Source of the DNA: Iris pallida
Taxonomy: Eukaryota > Streptophyta > Magnoliopsida > Asparagales > Iridaceae
Direction of reading: 5' to 3'
Length of the DNA stretch: 64,000 nt
NCBI GenBank assembly: GCA_029216955.1
Contig: JANAVB010012140.1
Coordinates: forward strand, 50,116 to 114,115
Each line of letters opens with the position of its first letter. Positions within the stretch are counted from its first letter, which is position 1. Shown here one piece after another: positions 21,969 through 37,191 of this stretch. A program made the position numbers and the translations under genes. The notes under the pieces are model-generated. The model was not told the DNA's origin and searched no databases. It saw only the letters and a program-made list of their open reading frames with translations.

Positions 21969-23090
21969 CGACAATGCTAAAAAGAATGCTATGAAGACAC
22001 GTTTGCTAGGGGTAAACTTCCATACCCTTGATGATAGAAGGAAACGCCCGTCCAACAACAGTAAAATTGGGTGTGAGTCCAAGGGAAAACATGCACTGAC
22101 CGTTAACATTTCCAAGAATTCGGTAACGTCTATTCAGAAGCCGGCAGTGGCATCTAAGCCAAAAGATGATTACTCCGTTAACGTTGATGATATCAGAGAG
22201 CTCTTCAACGTGCTCATGAAGGGAGGCAAGATCAAGTTGCCCGACCCAAAGGGTCCTGACAAGGTGGACCGGGTTGACAATCCGAAGTATTTCCATTACC
22301 ATATATTCATCTATTACTCAACGCGAGACTGCTACATGTTAAAGAACATTATCCAGCCAATGATCAATGCTAATGTCCCAACTCTCAACTATGAGGACAA
22401 CAATGTCACTGCCAATATGGTGTCCCTCCAGTTCAAAGACTTCCCGATGACATAAGCCCAGGACAGCGTCATACCAATCCCTAGGACAACAATAGAAGTG
22501 GTCTGGTGACAATGTAGTAGGGCTAGTTCCGCTTACCACACCTCGAGGGGAAGTCATGTGGGTCCATCCAGTTCCAAAAACAAGGGCAAGAAATCAAAGT
22601 CTTGCCACATGGTCGACTCCGTCACAAATGAGGAGGCTATGGCAGGAGTGACCAGGTCTGGACAAACCTATGGTCGCAAAATCGATCCAGCTTCGAAGAA
22701 AGACACACCTCCGCCCACCACCTCTGCTGCTCCAGAGGCAACTAAAGCAGGTCCGTCTTAGCCTCCCCTGACGGACAAACAAAAGTATAAGGATACTCGC
22801 TTTAACAAACCCATGAAGAAAAATATGCATCGGGTTAGATCAAGCCTTATAAATTCGACATATTGGCATAGCTTGCCAACACACCAGCGAGGTTATCACT
22901 CTTCGAGCTTCTCCGTCTCTCTAAAAAGACTCGAGGTGCCTTGAGCGAGGCATTGGAGCACGCTGACTCCTTTCTCATCCAGGTCCAACAGCCTGAAAAG
23001 GACCCTGTAGCGTGTTCGCACTTCCATAGTGTGGTTGAGATGATCCTAAATATCACTTTCTCTCAACTAGACATGTTGCTAAAAATAACA
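21969..23090 (+). pseudogene. gag: GAG C-terminal and pre-protease region of the Tat-like element
   Basis: The 154-codon ORF ending at 22455 contains a DDYSVNVDDIRELFNVL helix, a KIKLPDPKGP turn and a NPKYFHYH..YYSTRDCYMLK segment. In this family the last is a Cys/His motif followed by a helix; here one Cys and one His position are altered. Downstream, 22645-22670 encodes GVTRSGQTY, a conserved pre-protease segment. Around 22850-23090 comes an ILAQLANTPARLSLFELLRL helix followed by ITFSQLDMLL. Frameshifts separate these parts. Confidence 0.7.
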
Positions 23091-23094
23091 GGTA

Positions 23095-23385
23095 CAATAG
23101 ACCCTTATACTATATAGGGTAGATAGGTGCCATCAAGGTGGATCGCATGCACATAGACCTAGGATCCTTCCTCGGTGTTATACTATGGAGCTTGCTCCAG
23201 ACTCTGGGATACCTATGCAACGGTTGTCTGCATCAGATACAACCATCAACGGCTTCAATGCCGAAAGAAGTAGCCACTTGGGCAAAATTCACCTGAAATG
23301 TCAAATAGACGATTTAGGGACGGAAGTAACGTGTTATGTCATCGACGCTGATGTATCCTATAACATCTTGCTTCGACATCCATAG
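23095..23385 (+). pseudogene. Retroelement aspartic protease remnant
   Basis: Translation gives a RPLYYIG strand, a stop, then GAIKVDRMHIDLGS. The last residues correspond to the catalytic Asp motif, with Leu where Pro or Thr is usual. After a frameshift, 23185-23385 gives SASDTTINGFNAE, a LGKIHLKCQI strand and YVIDADVSYNILLRHP. The final part is the conserved C-terminal strand with the family's GRPW changed to RHP followed by a stop. The enzyme would cut the polyprotein; this copy is inactive. Confidence 0.7.
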
Positions 23386-24183
23386 TCCACCAGTGCATAA
23401 AGTACATCACAATAAATGTGGTGGTTAAAACGGAGTTTGTTGACATCCATCCCTTCAAATGGATCCAGGTTTACTATGCCGATGCATACCTCTACCAGTC
23501 AGCCCGTCCTGAGGATGAAGATAATAACGTGGATGATAAAATAGAGGCGAAAACAGCTTTCGATTAACCTTTGAGGGTCCGCCTCAAAGGATGTGCTTCC
23601 AGTACCTCAGTTCCCTTGATGGCCAAGCTACAGAAGAAGGCCCTGGAACCCCTTTTGGCCAAGCTTTGTAGAAAGGCCCAAGAAACACTTATGTTTAAAC
23701 TCCCAAAAGGGCCCAGGATCCGTTGGCGGCCCACTTCCGAAAGACGAAGAAATTGCCTAAGGAGGACCCTCCGGCTGCTGAGACTTCAGCACCCCTGGTA
23801 GACAAACTTCGTCGGAAGGCTCAAAATCCTCCACTTGCATCAGTCCCGAACCTCACAGATAAGGAGTTAGAGTAATATATATGCTCTCATATCGAAGCAC
23901 CTTCGTTTGATGATGTAATCCCAAGGGATAAATTATAATATTTTATCAATAAAGGGTTATTTTTGAATTATTCTGATCTTGTACACTGGATGTATGTCCA
24001 TCACGCGTTAGGTTCGTTACAAACAGAAGTAACAACTACTAATACTGTAAATCGGGTCCTTCCATCCTGAAACACCTACTGCGTGGTTCCAACCAGAAAG
24101 AATGACGAAAAACCCATCATCTTCGGTAAGATGGAACATCATCAAGACCTATCCCCAGGCAAGCCGAACCCGATAATGGCAAG

Positions 24184-24528
24184 ATGCAAATCTACTATTA
24201 CACCCCTCAAGCCAAAAAGCTTATCCAGAAGATGGGTTACGACTTGAACAGCGAAAAAGGCCTAAACTACAGTAAAGGTCAACGCTTACCCCTATGTCTC
24301 CCCACTCCAAAGGGGAAGCCTCATGATTACTACCATCGCACTCGACGTGGGTTGGGCTATGTCATGCCTCCAACAACCCCTGAATGCTCAGAAGCCGAAT
24401 TTGAGATACACTCTCACTCGTCCGAATCCTCTACCTGGGACTTCGTTACAATCATTGGTGAGGTCTTCAGGAAAACGTTGTTCATTAATATGACATCTGC
24501 ATACCCTCTAAAAGAGGACGATGACTAG
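24184..24528 (+). pseudogene. G-patch-like module between protease and RT
   Basis: An ORF of 114 codons with YTPQAKKLIQKMGYDLNSEK and GLNY-KGQ, then PKGKPHDYY and RRGLGYVMPP. Glycine-rich G-patch-like segments of this form occur in some plant Tat-group polyproteins, and the function is not known with certainty. The upstream linker 23571-23940 includes QKKALEPLLAKL-type repeats and the GGAGGACCC block shared with 17228. Confidence 0.6.
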
Positions 24529-24594
24529 ATGCTGGAGTTCTTCGAGGAAGAACCTTGGGCTCAACGCCTAGGATCTCAATGGGAATTGCACTTC

Positions 24595-25227
24595 GAGCAA
24601 CGAGAACCTCCCACCGAAGGTGGGTAGTGCAAATTGACTTGGGGAATGAATCCTCCTCCAAACCTATTTATATCAGCAAAATCCTATCGGAAGAAGACCG
24701 TGAATCCTTGGTACAGCTTATCAAGGAATATATCGACATCTTCATCTAGAGCTATAAAGATCTGCCAGGGTTGGACCCAAAAATTATAATGCATAAACTC
24801 AACATCTTACCAAATGCTAAACCGGTTTAAACAACAACAGCGATGCTTCCGTCCCGATGTCATGGATGTCATCAAAATCGAAGTGAATAAACTGATAGCA
24901 ATCGGTCTCGTTCGCGAGGAACGACACCTAGATTTGGTAGCCAATGTCATTCCTGTCACCAAAAGAACGGAAAGGTTTGGGTCTGCATAGACTTCCGGAA
25001 TCTCAATTTAGCGTGCTTGAAAGATGACTTTCCCTTCCGGATCATCGATGTAATAATCTACAACACATGTGGATTCGAACACATGTCCTTCATGGACGGC
25101 TTCTCCAGCTACAACCAAATCAAGATGTTTTTGGACGACAAAAAATGCACGTTGTTTTGAATGCCAAAGGGGATATACTGCTACATGATGATGCCTTTCG
25201 GTCAGAAGAACGTGGGTGCGATATTCC
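24595..25227 (+). pseudogene. Reverse transcriptase, N-terminal half
   Basis: VQIDLGNESS and KPIYISKILSEEDRESLVQL lead into RT. The fingers/palm sequence follows with a DVIKIEVNKLI helix, GKVWVCIDFRNLN, FPFRIIDV and HMSFMDGFSSYNQI (the Asp of motif A is in FMDGF), then MPFGQKNVGA. Stops and shifts occur at about 24750, 24828 and 24989. The sequence breaks inside the GAT-Y segment after MPFG because of the insertion at 25228, and it resumes at 31691. Confidence 0.75.
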
Positions 25228-27889
<2,662 letters not shown>

Positions 27890-29075
27890 AATCTATCCAT
27901 CTTAAAAAAAATCAGTACTCGAATTTCTAAGAAATATCTAGGATAGACATGAAAATTAGTAATATAGCATAATAAGAAAGCATTTATCAATTAGATAAAA
28001 GATAGCAACTTAAATAAAAATATTGATCAAATCATTGGTCAAAGAAGGATGGAATGAAAGAGATAAAATAGATACAGTTTGGCTTGGATGTGGGATGTAG
28101 GTTATGGCGTTGAATCCTAAAATTTTCTCGGGATCTTAGGGTAGGCACAAATATTAGAAGAAACGGAATATTGATGATGACAAGACATGTTTAAGATGAC
28201 TAGGAAAATATGGTCAACGATTCTAGTTAGACGAGTTCGACCTACATAACATCCCATCGCTGTCTTAACGTATTCCTTCGGTCACAATCTAAACTTATGT
28301 CAATCTTATAAATTATTATCCTAAAAAATATTTCAAAAATATCCTCAATTTTAATTATTCAATTTAAATCAATATTTTTTTTGAAAAGATTTAAATCATT
28401 ATTTCAATATCTAAAGGTTTTAAATTTATATCAAATCTGATCAAAATCTTCAAATTTTAAATTTCACAAAATTTGAATTTTTCAAAATATTTTAAATTTA
28501 AATTCGTTCTATCATAATCTTCTCATTATTTTAGATTCCACAAATCTAATTTCTTATCACAAGTTTATCAAATCGAAAATTATTTCCTTTCAAAAATTTC
28601 AACCTTACTAAAAAATTCATATTTATTAATTTTCATAAAAAATTAAACTTCAAAGCACCAAAAATTTAACAACTCTAATATTCAACAATTGATTAACATC
28701 GAAAATCTAATTTATGAATTGACAAATCGATCCACCTTTGATCATACCATCATATGAAAACACAATATTAAACCCTTATATAAAAATTCCTCAAATATAA
28801 TTTTTTTTCCAAATTCATCAAACCACAAATTTCAATGTTTATTCCAAATTTAACCACATAGCCTATGTAGCAACCTTAATTATCCAAGCAGTCAAATTAG
28901 ATAAGGGTTTGCCTATTGTATACCTAGTCCTAATCATTCTTCTAAAAACCAAATCATCATAGTTTTGAATGAGCATCTCCTAAGCGCAGGCTCACAGTAG
29001 TACGATTAATATACATACTACATAGGTTCACACATTTTGTGAAAACAGACCTGCATTGGATACCATAAAAACTTA
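27890..29075 (-). other. Internal region of the non-coding element
   Basis: 1186 bp, strongly AT-rich, without an ORF of note (longest 68-84 codons and overlapping the LTRs). The tract AAGATGGATAGATT at 27903-27890 on minus is the polypurine tract. I see no zinc-knuckle coding here, unlike the GAG-only element. Confidence 0.65.
29052..29067 (-). promoter_or_regulatory. PBS-like site, eight bases from the LTR
   Basis: On the minus strand it reads TGGTATCCAATGCAGG. The first seven bases equal the start of the initiator tRNA-Met site TGGTATCAGAGC, and the last five equal those of the sites at 2935 and 56858. Confidence 0.6.
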
Positions 29076-31685
29076 TTACGAACCGCTCCGACCTTTGGGA
29101 TACCAGTACGTGGCCGAGTATAGCCTTTGCCGCAGCATCAGTGGTAGTACATTGTCTAGACCTCAATATTAATCCCAAATCCAAATATACATCATTTATC
29201 CATAAAATCATCTATTTGCTCATTCACAATAACATTCAATTAATCTACAAATCCAATAATATATCAAAATATTATTTGGGAAACCCGCTAAAGATTTAAA
29301 TTTATAAACTATCTAATTTATCTAAAATCTAAGATCGGCCTCCAAGATCTCTTTATCCTCCAACAAGGGTCTATCGTGCAAAATAGCAAGTCACCCAAAA
29401 TTATCAACGAATCCAGTCAGAAATGGAACTAGTACAAGTGTAGCCATCACAATACAAGTACAATATAATGTAATATAATACTAACACATAAAGAACAATG
29501 ATCAAGAGAAAACATGTATAATATGATCAAGAAATCATGCAATATAAGAAATTCATAAAGGAAATAGCAAGCATGAAAAGATGAAGAAACTCATGTAAAC
29601 AATAATAGTGCATGTATCATAAGAAGTACAATATTCCTACACATGGAAGGCTTAGGTGAACAATGAGGATATAAAGGCCTGCCCCCGTGAATGGAAGATT
29701 TGCCAACAATACAATCGGGCTTTTTTCAGGTGCCTAGTAATTGTTCCTCCCTAATTTCCGTACCTCACAATCATGTAAAACATGGTCACGATAATGATCA
29801 TGATAAAGATAAGAAAATATGAACATTAATCAATCAATCTGCTCTCATGTGGGTAAACAGTCAAGATACGAAAAATAGCATGCATAGATGAAATACTAAA
29901 ATATAAAGTAATTGCACATGAAAGCATAATTAAATAAGTACTTACCTCGATTTGATTAGATTCAACATGCACTTTATGATATTGTTGGCACATAATAGTC
30001 TCATATTTTAAACTACGCAAGATGATCTCAGATTATGGGACGAATCAATCCATTGAGTTCGAAATAGTCAAATTAGCTAGAATCGACATAAAAAAGTTCG
30101 AAATTCACAATAAGATTAGAAAATATTGGATTGCTCACGATCGAAAATGATTTAATTGAAGAAGGAAAATCATTTACGAAAGGTATTTCTTTTTAAGAAA
30201 ATATATATATATATTTACTTAGAATAATGTTTATAAACCAATTAGAAACTATTTATGATACTTTAGAAACTATATTTTATTATTTAATATAATTTTAGAT
30301 AATACTTTCAAAATCTAGTAATATTATTTTTAGATCAAAAAAGTATAATTTAATTAGGTAGAAAATATTATACAATAGTAATTTTAGGTCAAAAGGTTAA
30401 TTTAAATACCATAAAATGATGTAAATATACATTAGCCCAAAATAAAATTTAAACTTTAAATTTAATTTCTAATTTCTAAAAAAATTATGTTGTAGATCTT
30501 TGTGTCATCTCTCCTAAACATCAAACGAATCACGAAAACGAGTTCGGGATCTTTCGGAATCTCAAAATAGTACGACGCTTCAATTTTCGGACAACTGACA
30601 CTCTAACAATTTTACAAAAAAATATATTACGAATTTGATAAATAAATTATATGCTATCGAAGCTAACCTCAATATTGTTCACATGAAAAATTGGAGGTCA
30701 AATGGAGTCCGAAGTTGGGAGTTATTGCCCTTCAAAATTTGTACAACCTTTGAAAAAGGAGGTTGAATTTATGACAAATTTTAGGCTATTTTGGATGAAA
30801 AAAGAGAAATTTTGTGAAAGAAAATAGAGAGATAATTTTATTTCATAAGTGTTCAGTAGGTATATATAATGAGTAGTGATTACATAATTTAAATATGATT
30901 TGAATTAAACTAATGTGGATAGGATTATGATTACCTAATTTTGATATGATTAGGATTAGTTCAAATAGGAAATAGTTTTAAATTATTATGTATATGATTC
31001 CAATAGGACTAAATGTATTTAAATGTATTTACAAGATAAGGATTGGTGTGGAGGAATTTCATCAAGATTTGAAATAAAAGAAATTCAGATTAGTATTAAT
31101 ACTTATTTAAATATAAGTTAGGATACTTGTTTAAAAAAAATTAATCTACTAGTCTACTAACAAATATTATCTTTGTTCAAGCCTATCCTATAATTGATTT
31201 TAAAAATACTATTCTTTTAAATAAAATCATTTATTTATCAAAGATAATTGATCAAATAAATTTCAAAACTATTTTAACCAAATCTTAATCCAATATTTAG
31301 TCACCATAAATAATTAAAAATAATATTTGCTACTATCAAAATAAATTAAAGTATATTTTTGTTAATCAAAAAACTTATTTAAAATAATTTAGCAATATAT
31401 TTTTATTGGTTAAAGATAATAATCAATAATACCAAAAGTAAATGTATTAAATCTAAATCTAATATTTGATTATAAAAATAATTCAAGTTAATATTTAATG
31501 TCATTAAAATAATTTAAATAATATTTTCATAAATGCGAAATCTAATTTTGAAAATATAATTTGGCAAAACCTTATTTTTGTTATTCAAAAATATTTATGA
31601 TTTCCTTGTATAGAAATTCAAAATAAAATTTTCTAAAACAAAATATTTCAAATAAAATATTAAAAAATCGAGAATAGGGGTTACA
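29076..31685 (-). mobile_element. 5' LTR (right) of the non-coding element, about 2610 bp
   Basis: Its plus-strand left end reads TATTACG where the partner LTR has TGTCACGG, so one terminal base has changed. It ends GGGGTTACA at 31685. Content is colinear with 25228-27889. Confidence 0.82.
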
Positions 31686-31690
31686 GTACC

Positions 31691-32100
31691 AGCGAGCTAT
31701 GAGCACCATCTTCCGTGAATACCTTAGTAAAATAGTGGAATGTTATGTTGATGACATCGTTGTTAAGAGCCGTATTTAGGGAGACCATCTACAGGACTTG
31801 AAGACTGTATTCGATATAATGTGGGCATATCAGCTGAATGAACCCAACAAAGTCTTTCTTAGGAGTCTCCAATGACAAGTTTTTGGCTTTCATCGTAATT
31901 GCGAAGGGTATTCGTATTGACCCTAACAAGACCAAAGCCATCCTCGACATGGCTCCACCAAAAAACCTTAGGGAGCTCCATGGCCTACAAAGACACCTGG
32001 CATATATCCAGAGATTCATAGCATATCTTTCGGAGCGATGCCAACCCTTCACCAAACTAAAGAAGAAGGGAGTCTCTTACATGTAGACTAAAGAATGCCA
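31691..32100 (+). pseudogene. Reverse transcriptase, C-terminal half
   Basis: Continues the RT broken at 25227. YQRAMSTIFREYL is followed by CYVDDIVVKSR, with the catalytic YVDD at 31744-31755. A stop follows at about 31778. After a frameshift come the thumb segments FLAFIVIAKGI, KAILDMAPPKNLREL and GLQRHLAYIQRFIA. These are the standard RT thumb/connection motifs of Ty3/gypsy elements. Confidence 0.8.
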
Positions 32101-32509
32101 GCAAGAATTCGACGACATAAAGAAATATCCCACAAATTTCCTAGTTTTGGTGGCTCCAATTGTGGAAAGACCTTTCATGCTATATGTCCGTGCAATAGAC
32201 CATACATGTAGCCTCTGCGAGCTCAAAAAATTGACACATGCCACGAACAAGCCATCTACTACTTTAGTAGCACGATGATTAGTGCTGAGTATAGGTACAA
32301 TCCCGTTATGAATGAGTGTTCGGCTTTGGTATTCGTCATTCAGAAAACTCGCCATTATGTGACAGGACAGACAATCCACGTTATTTCTCGGGTCATCCCC
32401 TCAGAGTACTCATGACTAAGTCGGGAGCACTAAACTCATGGCTAACCACATGGGCAATCTTATTATCACCTTACGGTATGGTGTTCGTCCTGTAGAAGGC
32501 AGTCAAAGG

Positions 32510-32960
32510 TCAAGCATTTGTCGACTTCCTGGCAGCACATTTTATACCAGAGACATCAAAACTCAACGATGGTATTCCAGATGAAGTGTTGGAATCCAAC
32601 ACAAATGTAGAGGATCCCATCTGACGAATATTAATCTTCGATGGCGCTTCGAGAACAGGGCCCAAGGACGAAGTTATTACAGGACTGGGGTAGTCTTAGT
32701 TACCTCCGAGGGTCTAATCATTCACCGTATGTACGTACTCCCCCATGGAGCCGTGTTCCAACAAGGTGGCATAGTACAATGACCTCATCATTGGACTCCA
32801 ACTGGCTAAACAATTGGGTGTTGACTATCTATAGGCCTACGGTGACTCAAAACTGATAATAAATCAGGTTAGAGGCCAGTATGAGGCCCGACCTGAGGAC
32901 TTGCTCCCCTACAGCCAGGCAACATGACATAATCTCTACTTTCATTGGGTTCTTCATATA
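32510..32960 (+). pseudogene. RNase H of the Tat-like element
   Basis: QALVDFLAAHF leads in. ILIFDGASRTGP carries the first catalytic Asp, GLGVVLVTSEG is the first strand pair, and AYGDSKLIINQVRG carries a later catalytic Asp. The readings come from more than one frame, with stops near 32842 and 32877. This layout, with an additional tether between RT and RNase H, is normal for plant Ty3/gypsy elements. The domain degrades RNA in the RNA/DNA hybrid; this copy is dead. Confidence 0.65.
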
Positions 32961-33004
32961 ACACATTTCTCGACTGTAGAACCTAGAAGCCGCTCGCAGC
33001 TTCC

Positions 33005-34340
33005 TTGGCAGCCCCTGTCAGGACTCATAATTCTGTCACAGTGGTCGGTCGAGAACTGGTGTGTCCCAATAATAATTTTTGCATGTGTCTGAACTACTCT
33101 ATCGAGACAGACACTAATATAAATATCAAGGATTGGCGATTCCCGTTTATAGACTATGCAGTCTATGTGATCCTCCCCGACAACTCGAAAGAAGCTGGTT
33201 CCAATAAAAGATGCTCTCTCTGGATCTATTATGATACAACCAGTAAAATGTTGTATTGCCATTCTTTTGACAGGCTTCTCCTCCGATGCCTATCGGCTAC
33301 CGAAGCAAAGAAAGGGCTGCAAAAAGTGCCTGATAGTACTTGTAGAGCTCATCAAACCAGCTCAAGTTGCCGGACTGGCTCCAACACATGGGCTATTCTT
33401 GGACAACTATGATGGCAGATGCTATTGGGCATGCCAATAAGTGTAGAGCATATCAGATACATGCTGACTTCATTCATCAACCCTTTGAGTTCCTTCATCC
33501 TACGACTGTATATTGGCCGTTCAAGGCATGGAGATGGACATCACTGGATAATTCAGTACTCCGTCATCCAAAGGGCACCGGTCATCCTTGCCACCACAGA
33601 CTACTTCTTTAAGTGGACAAAGGCGATACCACTTATTGAAGTGAAAACCTCAAACATGATCATCTTTGAAAAATATCACGTAATCTACCATTTTAGGCTT
33701 CCTCAAAGGATCATCCACGGCAACGATCCCCAGTTCGTAAGTCACACCATCAATTTTGCGGTAAAAATTGATTCCAGAATATAGCTCTGACCGCCTAGAA
33801 TCCAACAACAAATGGATTGGTGGAAGCGTTCCACAAGACAATCGTCAAGCTGCTCAAGAAGTTTATCTCGTACAACAAATGTGACCAGAAATAAGAAGCT
33901 GGTGAATGCCTCTAGGTCTATCGTACGACGGTCCGGACCCCGACTGATAATACGCCATTTTTTTGGTTTACGATAGCGAAGCATTCCTTCCCCTGGATAG
34001 ATCCCCTCTTTACGGTTGGCTATTACCAATCAGTTGATGGATGAAAACAACCAGCATCATCGCACACGAGTTAGAGGCACTTAATAAAAAGGTCAAGAAA
34101 AGACAATATCAACAACGCATTTAGTTGTATCAGGTACAAATTTCTGGATCCTTCAACAAAAAGGTCAAGAAAAGACAATATCAAGTGAGTAACCTCATGC
34201 TATCAGTAAGAAGATCGATTGTCATGACTCACAAGATGGAAAAATAATTCCAAAGCAAGTGGGAAGGCCCCTTCAGGGTAGAATCGTTATATTCGAACGG
34301 CACCTATCGATTTACAAAATATACGCAATGCTAGTGTCGA
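33005..34340 (+). pseudogene. Integrase of the Tat-like element
   Basis: DWRFPFIDYAVY and LLLRCLSATEAKKGLQ precede a degraded His/Cys zinc-binding segment (33330-33470). The core follows: TDYFFKWTKAIP has the first catalytic Asp (33599-33601), and IIHGNDPQFVS (33710-33740) should hold the second. Family members usually read HDNGPQF, so Asp and Gly appear exchanged here. The region 33790-34030 keeps FHKTIVKLLKKFIS and a GSEA-type segment. The C-terminal part reads YSNGTYRF near 34290. Several frames and stops show it is inactive. Confidence 0.75.
34085..34190. repeat. Short direct duplication in the integrase C-terminal region
   Basis: AAAAAGGTCAAGAAAAGACA occurs twice, near 34086 and 34162, about 76 bp apart. 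It is probably replication slippage. Confidence 0.75.
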
Positions 34341-34399
34341 TACTAAATGACCAAAAGAAATCATCGATACCCTAATACAATAAGGACGCAAAGTACCGA

Positions 34400-36512
34400 C
34401 TAGTCCTACGTCCTCAATGATAATGAATCAAGAAACTAAATACAACAAATAAAAGAAAGGACGATAAACTGTAACATTAGCAAGGTACACTTTCCTACGG
34501 CCTCCAAGCGTACTTACTGCAGTCCGACTTCGGTATCCTCTGTCACACCGTCATGTACTCCTAACGAATAAAAAAATGACTAATTAAAGACATATCGATG
34601 TCATATACACATAATATACCACCATAATATATATAGCCTCGACTAACCATATTATAACTAGACTAGTACCAACCATATATATAGCCATATCTAATACACA
34701 TAGTGTCAAGTCACCCAAAAAAATATTTTTTATAAAATAAAAATATAATATCTAATTCTAAAAATTTATTTAAAATATTTTCAAAACAATTTTAGACCGA
34801 AACAAATATCTAGTACTATATCAAACTAGTATCAAAATGACAAAATAGCCTTTTTAAAAAATAGATAATATAATGTTTAATTTTGAAATATTTTCTAAAA
34901 ATATATATAATCATTATTTAACTATAATATATATGAGAAAACTAGTCTCTAATTAGTATTCCAAATAGTACTAATACTAGTCAACTATCCGACCCGATTT
35001 AACCCAAAAATAAATAATTTGAAAATAGTCATTAAATATGAAATAATTTAGTAAATAAAGAAAAAAATGATTTTTAGAGCAAAATACACAAAATAATCAT
35101 TTTATAAAAATATTAGGAAGTTTCAGTTTCAAACACAATATTAGTTTCAGCAAAAATCAACGTTCGACAACTTGTACGATGGAAACATATTTTAAAAAAT
35201 ATGAAAAACTCAATGAGATGGCTATCGAGCATATTGGCCTGATAGATCAAAATGTTAAGTGCGTTAGCAATATTTTTTGAGAGGTCGAAAGGCTCAACAA
35301 GTCAGAAACTCGAAAGCACCAAAATTTATTCTGTCTGGACCAATGATCGTGCAACGGCCGCCACAAACAAATAGTGCGGAACACACAGGTGGCCAATTAG
35401 AGATGAAAACAGACACGTAGGGCTTCACATTTGATTTGGTTTTATGGCAAATAGACAAATAGAAGTCGAGAAAATTTGGCATAGAAAACAACATACCTGC
35501 TGTGTCATTTCAGCACAAGTACAAACGACTTCGGGTGACTTCTACGCCTCGTACCGACCAAAATATGGGATATGACTCCTTAGGATGTTAGGGTGTCTTA
35601 AGGTTGAGATAAAGGTGGTGAGGTTCTTGAAATGGTCAGTTATGAAAGGTTTCTTTCAGGTGGAAAGGAAAGGGCGAAACTAGAAAAGGGCTATCAGTTT
35701 TCTGATATTTTATATATAAAATTCGTCCAAGAAAAAGGAAGGGGTGCTGGTTTTGAGTAGGAAAAATATTTTTTGAGATATCGATTTGGTTTGGTGATAT
35801 TTGGTTAATATTTTCTAGCCCGATTAAATATACCCCAAGATATATCTCCAAGGATTTAAATAGGATCCAAATTAGTAAAGTGAAAATTGAGTTTGTTTTA
35901 AAATAAATTTAAATTAATATGGCTGTATATTGATCCATAAAATCTATGTAAAATGGTTCTACTAGGTTAGGTTACCCTAGAATACGCACTTGCATAATTG
36001 TTTAGGCTAGGTTTGGATCCATAGATTTAATTTGAGTCGAAATAGGACCATAAAGCCTATTAAATGGGTCTTGTGTGCTATTTGGAAATAAATAGCACAT
36101 GAGAACTCATTGAGTGGGGCACCACTGGTACGTATGTAGTAGGCTCAAAATAGGTCAAAACTATATATTGGGTCAAAACATTTGGATCAGGTTTGGACCT
36201 CAAATTAGAATTGAAAAGTACATTGAATGTTACTGTAAAGGCTAAAATGACTATTTTGACCCTAAAGTTGTGCAAGAAAAATGTAGTGCAAGAAAAAATA
36301 TTTGAGTGAGACATGATACACCAAAATAAAGGTGGACCCATCTAGAACATGAATATGGAACTTGTTTCAGGAAATTAGCTAATGCTACGCTTCAAAAATT
36401 AAAGCTACGTCAAAGTGCATATATAGTCAAAATTAAAAATAAAATATAGTTTAATAAATAAAAATCATAAAAAATAAATAAATAATTCCAAAAATCAGTG
36501 GGCTTATAATCT
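34400..36512 (-). mobile_element. Truncated long LTR, minus orientation
   Basis: On the minus strand it begins TATAAGCCC (TGTAAGCCC expected) at 36512, directly after the polypurine tract TAAGGTGGGTAGAT. Landmarks in common with 37192-39940 include the U3 text near 36120-36240 (against 39760-39890), the TCGGGTGACTTCTACG block (35530 against 39230) and GCAAGGTACACTTTCC (34470 against 38325). The other end, which should read TGTCA on plus, is missing and merges with the Tat-like element near 34400. No ORF is accepted. Confidence 0.65.
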
Positions 36513-37191
36513 ACCCACCTTACAAGAATTTCGTCTTCTAAACTAGACATACAATAATATAACAATCCATAATAATAATACTAAAATAATCAGTGGCAAT
36601 GACACTAATTCCCAGCAGTGTTGGCCTCGGAACTTCTGCTGTGCTTCGTCTTGATGCTTTGAACATAGCATAACCTGATGATCGTTCAAACCGCACTTCA
36701 AGCACTGTTCTAACTTCTTCCTACCATCATTCTGAATACGTCCCTTCTTGCCTTAAAAATGACAGGTCAAGAGTTGCTTTGTTTAGTGCGGATGAACCTC
36801 TCCTGAAGACGTCTGATCGATTCTCCATGTTGTCCTCAAAAATACCTTATGGCATGCATAAAGGAAACTATTCAAACACAATTTCTAGAGGACACTACTA
36901 CCCATGGGATTCTAAGTTTACATATCCTACCAAGAACTAAGGTACACTCGGTTCTAAGTCCATTCTAACTTAAGTGATGACAGCAACAAAATCATGTTCA
37001 TGAAGTGTACAACTCCCTATAAGGAATATAAACTTTAGGTATTGCTGACTGCAATCAAGGGCCTTCTAAGAAGTCATAATTACCATCATAATGCTATTGG
37101 TCAATGACTTTATAAGAAAAATTATTACTAATTCTACACTATTCTTACATGGGTCAGGTAGAGAATGAAAATAGAAGGAAATCAATACTCT
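36513..37191 (-). other. Short internal remnant between two LTRs
   Basis: 679 bp between the LTR ends at 36512 and 37192. It includes the GAG relic and the polypurine tract (36526 to 36513 on minus). No PBS-like site occurs next to 37192, so its 5' part was lost before or when the neighbouring LTR arrived. Confidence 0.5.
36530..36790 (-). pseudogene. GAG relic with one CCHC knuckle
   Basis: A minus-strand frame without stops for about 80 codons includes KKGRIQNDGRKKLEQ, then CLKCGLNDHQVMLC, which fits C-x2-C-x4-H-x4-C. It lines up with the second knuckle and preceding basic stretch of the intact GAG at 253-954, whose first knuckle has decayed here. The frame ends about 30 bp before the polypurine tract, so gag is the last coding unit, as in the first element. 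It has no start and no N-terminal part. Confidence 0.6.
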
